DNA from: Inia geoffrensis
Lineage: Eukaryota > Chordata > Mammalia > Artiodactyla > Iniidae
Assembly (NCBI GenBank): GCA_036417435.1
Contig: CM070901.1
Coordinates: forward strand, 53,351,001-53,415,000
Length of the DNA stretch: 64,000 nucleotides
Direction of reading: 5' to 3'
The translations under genes and the position numbers were made by a program. The notes under the pieces were generated by a model. The model saw only the letters and a list, made by a program, of their open reading frames with translations, was not told the DNA's origin and did no database searches. This document shows positions 55,219-64,000 of the stretch, in pieces; the first letter of the stretch is position 1, and each line of letters opens with the position of its first letter.

Positions 55219-56295
55219 TCTCTTCACAGCCCTGTGCTCATGCAGTGTCCACTCCAGTGAGGTACTTGGGGTGCTCTCCAAACACGCATGCAACCTCCTT
55301 CCCTTGGCAGACTGCATCTGAGCTGTGTCTGTGTGATACCCTTTTGATCCATAGCTGTGCTGTCTGCTTTTATGAGTCAAAAGAGTAGTTTCTGGTGTCT
55401 TTTGTAGATGTGCTTCAGCTACATGGAAATGCAACATTAGCAACCTCTGTTAATAAATACCTAAAGAAAGTATCTCAGCAATTTTGATGATGAAATGGCG
55501 CAGGGTCCCAGAGATCACTTAGAAACCCTCCCTCCATAAACATCCCTCATTTTTCATGTAAGAAAACATTGCTGCAGCAGGTTAGATATGGAGTAAGACT
55601 GGAATCCAAATCACTTGTCTTGGAGAGAGTGGAATTTTCACTGAAGCATGCTACTGCTTCCAAATATACCACAGTGTCAATATCAGGGATTAGGCACTGA
55701 TATAAATAGAAAATATAAAAATATGTTCACAAGGCTTTACGGTGGACAAGCAACTTACACCTCTATTATTTCAATTGAGCCTCACGGCAAATTGCAGAAA
55801 GCTGACACTTGACAGTGTTAAGTAACTTGCCCAATGTCACTTAGCCAAGTGGTAAAAGAGCTAGACCTAGAGGCCAGCTCCTCTGATCCTGGTCTTGTAT
55901 GTTTCCTGGACTTAGCCCTGCCTTCTATCAAAGAGGCTGATTACCAAGGAATGAAGTAGATCTTTCCACTGCCGCTGGCTGCTGAGGGATCAACCTGAAA
56001 AGGGTTGGTCCAGTTGGCAAAATACTCCAAGCTATTCACATGTTCTAATCTACCAAGATCAACACTGTAATTAAGTTTACTTTTAGGAAGCTTCTGAACA
56101 GGAAACCAATCAGAAGCCAGATATTCCAACTGATTTTCTTTTCTTTTTTCCTTTTTTGATTCTCTGAAATGGCTCGTTTCTAAACATTTAGTCATATTAA
56201 TATGCAATTACATGAATGGGTGGTTCACACAGGCAAAATCACTAGATAAGCTATTTTTGATCCAAATTTTTTCATCAGATAATATTAACAATTCC
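55219..56295. other. No gene; weak antisense MIR-like text
   Basis: 55780-55880 (GACAGTGTTAAGTAACTTGCCC, TCACTTAGCCAAGTGG) is antisense MIR-like. Rest unassigned. Confidence 0.45.
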
Positions 56296-56299
56296 TTAT

Positions 56300-56530
56300 A
56301 TTTACAATAAGGAGCTACAGCATAGTGGTTAAGCAGGAGAGCTCTAGCGGTCACATCAGGGTTCAAACCATGGCTCTGTAACCTCGTCACAGTTTTTGTT
56401 CATATAATGGAGATAAAATTGTCGCACGTACATCATAAAGTCATCCAGAGAATTAAATGTTGTAATACCTATAAAGGGCCAAGCACACAGTAAGCACACA
56501 ATAAATGCTAGGTATTATTATTATTTATAT
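56300..56530 (+). repeat. MIR SINE remnant, near full length
   Basis: CTACAGCATAGTGGTTAAGCAG, GGGTTCAAACCATGGCTCTG, GAATTAAATGTTGTAATACC and AAGCACACAATAAATGCTAGG represent head, tRNA B-box region and tail of MIR in order. Followed at 56535-56630 by antisense MIR-like text (CTCATTTTACAAACTGAGATTCAGAGAGG). Confidence 0.75.
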
Positions 56531-56649
56531 AGTGGGGTGTCATATTATTCTCATTTTACAAACTGAGATTCAGAGAGGTTAGTGATTTTCCTAAAGTCAC
56601 AAAGTTTTAAGTGGCTTTATGGGAATTTATTTGCTAAAGCCTTATTAAA

Positions 56650-57480
56650 CTCTAATTCGAAAAGATACATGCACTATTTATAATAGCCAAGATATGGAAG
56701 TGCCCGTCAACAGACAAATGGATTAAGAATGTGATGTATATGTACAGTGGAATATAACTGAGTCATAAAAAAAATGAACTTCTGCCATTCTTAGCTACAT
56801 GGATGGACCTAGAAAATATCATGCTTAGTGAAATAAGTCAGACGGAGAAAGACAAGTGTTGGATGAGATCACATATGTGGAATCTAAAAAATACAACAAA
56901 TTAGTGAATAAAACAAAAAAGAAGCAGACTCACAGATACAGAGAACTAGTGGTTACCAGCTGTGGGGGGGAGGGGCAATCTCGGGGTGAGGGAGTGGGAG
57001 GTATAAGCTATTGGGTGTAAGATAGATTCAAGGATGTATAGTACGATGCAGGGAATATAGTCAGTATTTTGTAACAACTAAATGGAAAGTAACCTTTAAA
57101 AATTGTATAAAAATTTGTTTGAATTATACAAATAAAAAATTTTAAATAAGAATTTAAAAATAAGAATAATACAAATGAACATATATGCCGAAGAGAAACA
57201 GATTCACACCCAAAGAAGACATACTAGTGGTGACCAAAGGTGAGAAGGATGGGGGAGGAGCAAATTAGGGGTATGGGATTAAGAGACACACACTATTATG
57301 TATAAAATACATAAGCAATAAGGATATATTGTACAGCACAGGGACTTATAGCCATTACCTTGTAATAACTTTTAATGGAGTATAATCTGTAAAAATACTG
57401 AATCACTATGCTGTAGTGATTACCTGAACCTAATATTGTAAATCAACTATACTTCAATAAAAATTAAAAATTAAAAAAAA
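56650..57480 (+). mobile_element. L1 insertion carrying two L1 3' ends in tandem
   Basis: First part (56650-57145): ORF2 C-terminus and 3' UTR of an L1 (ACATGGATGGACCTAGAAAATATC, AATAAGTCAGACGGAGAAAGAC, G-rich run at 56964-56978) ending in an A/T-rich tail. Second part (57146-57480): a second L1 3' UTR (GAAACAGATTCACACCCAAAG, GTACAGCACAGGGACTTATAGCC, AATCAACTATACTTCAATAAAAATT) with its own A-rich end. The direct repeat CTTATTAAA occurs immediately outside the pair, at 56641-56649 and 57481-57489, so the pair may have integrated as one unit. The alternative is a second L1 inserted into the A tail of the first. Confidence 0.8.
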
Positions 57481-57489
57481 CTTATTAAA

Positions 57490-60400
57490 GATGAATTCAC
57501 GTCAGGCTGAGAGCAAAAGCAAGAATGGGGGAGAGAAGAAGAGGAATGACAGATGGGCTGGGTGGCAGGGACCCCTGAACGACCACATGACAGAGCTCTG
57601 AGCTGAATGTTGCCAACTTCATACTTTTGCTATATTTAATAAGTGACCAGTCTGTGCCGCCCTGCTTTACCTGAAGTGACTTGGTTTTCCCTCAAAGCAC
57701 GACAACCACAGAAGAATCAGATCAAACAGAATGACACATTTATTAAGATAGCCTCTAGGCGAAAGGCCAGTTGTGTCTAAGCCTCTACCGTGTGACATAA
57801 ATCTGTTTAAATTTGAGAGCACACCAGTCATGTGGGCACAAACTTCTTTTCTTAAGGGTTAGGAATACTCTTAGCTGACAGTAAGGGAAAAGTCCACTGA
57901 ATTATCAACTAAATTACCTATGGCGTTGTTGTCCTTTTAATTTTCAATCCATCTTGGACTGGTCAGTACTTTGTTCAACAAGTCTACTGTTGCTGGTTTA
58001 ACAACAATGTCAAACAATGTACATGGAAGTATCTAAACCCTTATTCTCAATTTCTGTTCTTATCTCTTTACAGAGCAGTAAGAAACAGTTTGTGTACTGA
58101 CACATACTTCTAACATTTTGATAAGCATTGGCATAAATAAAAGGACAGTTATTATCAAGTTCATGAGAAATTCAGAAGTGATCCCAGGGTTTATTTGGAG
58201 GCTCCATGTCATTAAAAAAGACCCAGGCTTTTTTTTTTATTATCCCATTTTGCCAGCCACAGGATATTGGTTTCTATCCTCAGGCTTGTAATCTAATGGC
58301 CAAAAGCTCTCTGAGGCCCAGACAGCACCTCCTCACTCAACATCACCCAAAGCAGGAAGAGAAGAATGACAGCAAAGGGGCTTTCACCTCATGTGGTTCT
58401 GTATTCACTCAAAGAGGAATATCTTGTCTAGAAGGTCTAGAAGCACCCCAAAGACTGTCCCAACTCATCCAGAACCTCCTCTATACCCAACATGCAAAGA
58501 AGAATGGGATCTCTGTGGTTGAATGAGGCCAACAAGTGTCCCCTCCCTTGAGGCTCCACAGCACATTGCCATATGAACAAAGCCAGGGACTTTGGCAAGG
58601 AAGAAACAGGAATGGCTGTTAGGTGAGAAAAGAAGTGTCTGCCACAGAAATCTTAGTTCTGTCCAGACCACAGGAGGCTTAAAGAAGTCTGCCCTCAGGG
58701 AAAACGTGGCTTTCTGCAAGGATAAAGTAGGTGCTCAGCTTTTTTAACGTGATATACCTTCTTATCCACTAGAAACTTCTGGAATTCAGAAACAACCAGA
58801 AGGCAGATCTCCCATCCATTACCTCCTGAGCAGATTTTTTTTTAACTTCGTTAAGCCTCCTTTCCCTTGTTTTTAAAAGGGGCTTATAACAGGACTTTCC
58901 TCAGGGATGTGTTATGGGGATTTTAAAAGTTAATAGAAAGCACTTAGAAAAGGTCTTGGCATGTGGCAAGCTCTAAATAAACCTCACCTTACTGTTATTG
59001 CTAAGTGATTACTGAGACTAACTGTGAGTTTCTACATAATCCAGGGTCAGTGTTAGAAAATCCTGAGGGCTTGAGAGTTTGGAGATATGTAGGGCAGTTT
59101 CTGGGGCTCGTTTCACATAAACACGCGATAAGGAAGGACTGAGCACGCAGAGGGCAATGGTATGGGCAAACGTGTCACTTCTGAAAGAAGAATATCAAGA
59201 CACTCACTCTGAATCAGTGGAAACTTAGGAGACCCAAATTTGTCTTAGAGTCCAGAAAAACCCAGTGTGAAATTACAGGCCCTTACAGAGTCTTGCTTCC
59301 CCTAAGTCACTTTGGGGGCTTATTTGAAGAAGTTCCACAAAGCTGTGGAGCACTAGAGCGGTGATCTGCCCTTAGAGGTGGTGCTGAGGTTGTGACGCTC
59401 TGCTGTCTGCCGGCCAATGAGCTATTCCAGGAAGCAAGAAATTCTGGAATGGCCCAGAGGACCTTTCAAAAGCTGTTGACAGGAACAACTGGGAGTTACA
59501 ACAGCCAGCAGAAAATGCTGCCCGGAGTTACTGCGTTCAACAGTATAGGGAGGAATGGTCACCAGGAGCTGGGGCTACTGGCCTCTTCTATCAGTGAGGG
59601 CCATGAACCACAAATTTCTAAAAGACAGTTCTGGAAACTGCCAATGGAACTGATTCTTATTATTCAAAGCAGCAGGCCCTAGGTCGGAACTGGAGATCTT
59701 ATCGCTCAGAAAGTCTTGCCCTCCTCACCATCAGTTCAGGGGATCGAAGTGCTGGTAATTAAACAGCAAACTGTAGAGGGAACAGCGTGGGCTTGCAGTC
59801 AAAAGACCTGGGCCTGAGTTCTGGATTTTTCATTCTGTGGCCTTGCTTAAGTCCCTTAATCCTCTGTGCTTCAAAGTATTTAATAGATTAATATATATAT
59901 ATATATATATGAAAATGCTTTATAACATATAAAGTACCAAGAAAATTAAAAACATTGTAATCATTATTTTTTCAGTATGTTCTTAAATGAAGAGCAAAAT
60001 TAACAATTTTTCACAAGAGAAACTGAAGGGAACAGAGCCCTAGAAAAACTGAGTGGGGTCCCAAGCCAGTTTTAGAGACCCTTAACAGGAGCCTAGCTGA
60101 AAGTTCAGGTGGGGCTTGGAGAATGAGAGCCTCACTAATGACTAGGATCAGATTCAACTTTGTGATCTCAAGTCCCTGAGCTTCTGCATAGATGTGGTAC
60201 GAGTTTTCAGTTGCTTAACGGGCTTGAAATCCCATTTTGTTTCAGATGGAAAAAACTACCTGAATGTTTCCTGAAGAGGGTTTTTTAGAAAAAAAAAAAA
60301 AAAAAAAACTTAAGCATAACATATCTGTGGTTGATCTTCTGTCAGTATAGTCCCTTCCAAAGCTCCCTGGGGAAACCAGACGGCAGCAATACTCCAGCAG

Positions 60401-61090
60401 CCGGGAGAGAAGGACACATTACAAGATGTGATCACAGCTGCTGTGTTGAGTCAGGACGCCCTTTTGAGATGTGCAGACTGGTGCTTCTGTGAGGGCAGCC
60501 GTGCTCTGCACCCTCACCACTAGTCTGGAGGATTTCCTGCACACATCCAAGTAGTGACACTACCTACTTCCTTGGGCACCGTCTTCTGTTTTGGAAACTA
60601 GTGGTGCTTCTGAAAGACTCCATCTGCCTATCCACTTTGAGTTTCCGCTGCACTGGCATCTGGGATTCAAAACTATCCAATCTACTGACAACAGAGTCTT
60701 TCTTTAAAAAGAGAGAGAGAGAGAAAGAAAAAGAAAAACAACCACTCAAGAATCCAAACACTATCTAAAATGAAATAGAGAAACAGCATTCTTTCTGTCC
60801 TGTTTTTAAATAGAGCTTTCCACGCCCCACGTGTATATGCTATAATTAGAAAGTGTGTTGTAGAAAGGGTGTTATGATCACCCTCTAAAAATCTTGTAAT
60901 ACTGACTTTACCATATGATATTAATTTGGGGAAAGAAAAAAAACAGGAAAGCGGCTACAGCACAAAGAGGTCTACAATGCAGTGCTATGGAGTATCAGAG
61001 GTAAAAGGAATAGCTAAAATAATAATAATAATGTCTATTAATGTTTTTAGGCATGAAAGTGATGAAATTTAGTTTAAGTCCACATTGACT
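57490..61090. other. No gene; MIR remnants and simple repeats
   Basis: MIR-like at 58905-58995 (GAAAGCACTTAGAAAAGG... CATGTGGCAAGCTCTAAATAAA) and 59775-59890 (GGGCTTGCAGTCAAAAGACCTGG... CTTGCTTAAGTCCC). (AT)n at 59890-59910, A21 at 60288-60308, (AAT)n at 61016-61031. Short open frames at 58206-58526 and 59392-59682 have no recognisable domains. Confidence 0.45.
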
Positions 61091-61094
61091 CTTC

Positions 61095-61905
61095 TCCAGA
61101 CTACTGCAATAGACTGAACTGATTATCCCATTCTTTCCCTCCTCTGATTCAATCTCCAGAAATCAATGTCCTGAATCCCAAGCCTGCTCGTGCCCTTGTT
61201 CTGGTCAGAAGCATTTTTGTAGATGCTCACTACCTACAGAACTAAGGACTGCTCCCAAATTTGGAATCCAAGCCACCTTCAGTCATTTTCTTCAGAGGTG
61301 ATACTGCCTGCCCCAGGATGTGTTGGAAAGTCTTTGGGGATTCTTTTCAGTGGTCAAAATGCCATGCAGCACTGATGGCTTTTAGAAGGCTGGGACCAGA
61401 CATGCACACTCCCTAAGATGACAAAGACCCATCCACCCCAAAAAACCAGTAGCATACCCATTAAGAAACTCGGAGACTAACTTTTCAAATTTCCCAACTT
61501 TATTTTCTACTCCTTCCTTTGTCATATCCAACTCTGCAGCCACCTTGACTAGTCCCATCTCTAACCTCAATTGGTGTACCCACAGTGGTCTCTAGTCTGA
61601 AATGTCCTTCCCAACACAATGATCTTTGCCATTCTCAATCTTTCAAAACCCAGAATAAACTATTCCCATCGTACAATCAACATTAATTTCTCCATTTCTG
61701 TGGTCCCATATCACTTTGCTTATACCTCTACACTTATTGTATTCTGCCTTATATTATTGCCATTTTTATTACTCTTATCTCCACTACCAAATAATACATT
61801 TCTGGAGGACAGGACCTGCCTTATTCAGCTTTATATACCTCGAACACTAGACACTGACTTAGTGCCTGGTACTTAGTAGATTTGTTGAATTTAATTGAGT
61901 TACAC
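61095..61905 (+). repeat. L2 LINE fragment
   Basis: CCAGACTACTGCAATAGACTG, CTACAGAACTAAGGACTGCTCCC, CTTTCAAAACCCAGAATAAAC, GGAGGACAGGACCTGCC and TAGTGCCTGGTACTTAGTAG are L2 phrases in collinear order over about 800 bases. Interrupted by unassigned text at about 61290-61600. Confidence 0.65.
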
Positions 61906-63109
61906 TCATTATTTGTGAATATTTTTTTCTGTCAAATGTATGTGAGGACATTCTAAATTTTTTAAACTACTAGCGGATTTAACATGTCAAGTCTTATTTT
62001 ATTAGTTCTTCCTAGGCAAAAAACTGTTTGAATAACTTGAAAAAAATGGTTGGTTTCCTGCCCCTGTAACTGAGACAGGGTTAAATCCTTTTAAAAGAAA
62101 GAGCCAAAAGGATTTAGTCTCTCAAAAGTCACAAGGAAAAGGAAAATATATTTTTTTGTGTGTTACCCACTGAGATCTTTGTGTACACATACCTCCCCAA
62201 ATGACTAAACTTTACAAATTTCACTTGACTTTAATTCAACTTTCCAAAAAAAAAAAATTTTTTTTTAAGTCACCTTTGGACTGGGATGAAACGTGGAAAA
62301 TTTCAACTCAAAGTCAGATTTTTTTTTTTTTCTAGGAAGCTGTGAGCAAATAAAAACAAGGTTTGGTGGTAGCGTTTTACCCATCTACCATAGACGGGTC
62401 ACTGCCAGCACGATACTTGTTGATGAGACATTTGGCAAAAGGCCTGCTGCAGAAATACAGTCTGTGACTTTATTTTGCTGGAGATTTCATCTGTGAGGAT
62501 TTTCTTTTCCAGTTACAAAGTTCTCCCAAGAGGGACATAGCTTCTTTTTGGAAACCTGTGAAATGTTGGCAAGTCTTGCCCTGTTTACCATGGAAATTTG
62601 TACTTGGATGGAATTACAGTGTATGACCTGGTACAAACATAGATGGATGTCTGATGGCTGCTATTTTCTCTTCATATTGATTTGAAAATTATAAGTCATA
62701 GAATCAGATCAAATAACTTTGATCTTTCCAGTTCATTCGTTCACCGTGGCATACAGTCATACCTGTATAGACTTGAGAATAGATTGGCAGATGACAGAAT
62801 ATATGTTACTATTAAAATTTATGGGATTGGTTCGAATTAATCTACAGAGGGTTGCCTGAAAAGGGAGTAGACTATTTGTAAGCATGGGTGATTTAATATT
62901 GGCTTATCTATTTTTTTTTTCTTAGGAAGTTCTAAAATATCATATGGCTTCAAAGTTGCATTGATGGGTTATATTGTTTTTCATGAGAAAGAAAAAAATG
63001 AACTAGCCTTGCCTGTAAACAGAAATTATCTGCTTTCCTCTAAATAACTGTTTAAAGCATCTGGCCCAGAATTGTGTAAGAAATTTGTTTTTATGTCTTT
63101 GGGAAATAG
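61906..63109. other. No recognisable gene or repeat
   Basis: Contains two pyrimidine runs ending in AG (62318-62336 and 62911-62926) that look like splice acceptors but lack a supportable downstream exon. Otherwise nothing identified. Confidence 0.4.
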
Positions 63110-63725
63110 TTAACAGTCTCACTCAGGACCTCATCACTTCTTGCCAGTATTACTGCCATAGTTTCCAACTTGATCCTAGACCACGGTTCTCGCACCCCAC
63201 CCTCAATCTATTTGCCACACTCCTATTGGCACTGTCATTCAAAAATCAGATCTGATCACCCCCAATCCAATGGTCAAAACCTTTCAAAGGTTTTAGGAGT
63301 GCTTTTAGGAGAGAGTGCCAAGTTAGCATGGCATGCAAAGCTCTAGCCTAGCCTTCCCCCTTGCCTCACACTACTCTCACTCGATAGTCCACTGTATACA
63401 TGTCACTCTCTAAGGTTTCACTCAGTTGTGTCTCTCTGCCTTTGAACCAGCTGCTCCCAAGCATATAACGTCACCTCTGGAACTCCCTGCTCTATCCATG
63501 GCTTGCTCCTATTCATCTTCCAGCTCACGTGCTACTTCCTCCAGAAACCAACCCAAATTTTCTCATCTAGCCAGGGTGACGCCCACGAGTGTTCCAGTAC
63601 CACTTGTGCTTATCTCCAGAATGGCAGCTATCACACCACATTGCATTTTAATAGCATGGAAATTCCAAGAGACCACATTTTATCCAGAGCCTAACAAATA
63701 TCCTGGCATGTAGATGGTACTCAAC
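63110..63725 (+). repeat. L2 LINE fragment reaching near the 3' end
   Basis: Collinear L2 text: CACTCCTATTGGCACTGTC, AAATCAGATCTGATCACCC, TGGTCAAAACCTTTCAAAGG, GCATGGCATGCAAAGCTC, TGGAACTCCCTGCTC, CTCCTATTCATCTTCCAGCTCACG and ACTTCCTCCAGAAACC. The 95-residue open frame at 63426-63713 lies wholly inside it and is not a gene. Confidence 0.75.
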
Positions 63726-64000
63726 ATAAACTGACCAAATTGTGAATGAACAAAAGGAGAATGAAGGAAAAAAATGTTGAGGTTTACACTATACTTGTGT
63801 TTCTGGTTATGCTTTGAGACACTGATAGTCTTGAATTTGCCATTTTGAAAGGATCTGAATGATCAGAAATTATTTTTTCTCTTTTTACCACTTTGAGAAA
63901 ACAATGTAAATTTAAGAACCAAGTTGACTTCAAAGAAAGTTTAGGCAAGCTAAAAAGGATTGAAGAATGCTCTTTTCATGGCTAGCACAGCCATGACTCA

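Noticed and set aside
63426..63713. 95-residue open frame at the right edge
   Set aside because: Entirely within L2 sequence, in a non-coding part of that element.
1..64000. A new multi-gene biological system
   Set aside because: Both strands were scanned. The content is mobile-element debris plus unassigned non-coding sequence, with no gene cluster.

Overview
This is mammalian nuclear DNA, and almost certainly cetacean (whale or dolphin). It is AT-rich and intron- or intergenic-like, with no intact protein-coding gene that I can support. The taxonomic call rests on about 15 copies of tRNA-derived SINEs beginning GGGCTTCCCTGGTGG with pol III A and B boxes. I recognise these as the cetartiodactyl CHR family. 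Many are short copies lacking the central block, a form I associate with whales. The LINE-1 3' ends also read like the L1 lineage of this group. These family names are from memory and no database was searched.

Layout. 0-2.6 kb is a retroelement cluster: the 5' end of a minus-strand L1, a processed pseudogene of RPSA (40S ribosomal protein SA / laminin receptor), and two L1 3' ends, one carrying a SINE. 2.6-18 kb is mostly old unmarked sequence with L2, MIR and L3/CR1 remnants, several SINEs with clear target-site duplications (TSDs), and a clean 0.8-kb L1 insertion at 14.3-15.1 kb. 18-25.2 kb is a patchwork of ancient L1 pieces, microsatellites, two LTRs in inverted order and a C-rich L1 5' UTR. 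26.3-30.2 kb holds a decayed Ty3/gypsy-type integrase and a two-LTR MaLR-type provirus sitting inside an older repeat. 31.6-36.6 kb is a SINE split by a 4.7-kb L1 with both ORFs broken and part of the reverse transcriptase missing.

38-45 kb carries a small minisatellite, two solo LTRs, long L2 tracts and a 199-bp hAT-type DNA transposon with an exact 8-bp TSD. 45-64 kb is mainly unassigned sequence with SINEs, MIRs, an ancient antisense LINE, a 66-bp L1 stub, a tandem double L1 3' end and two long L2 tracts.

No genes work together here. The content is a record of nested retroelement insertions. I found no sign of a CRISPR array, operon, defence system or other new functional system. The most informative items are the nested insertions with exact TSDs, the gypsy-type integrase relic, the MaLR provirus and the coexistence of several SINE structural classes.
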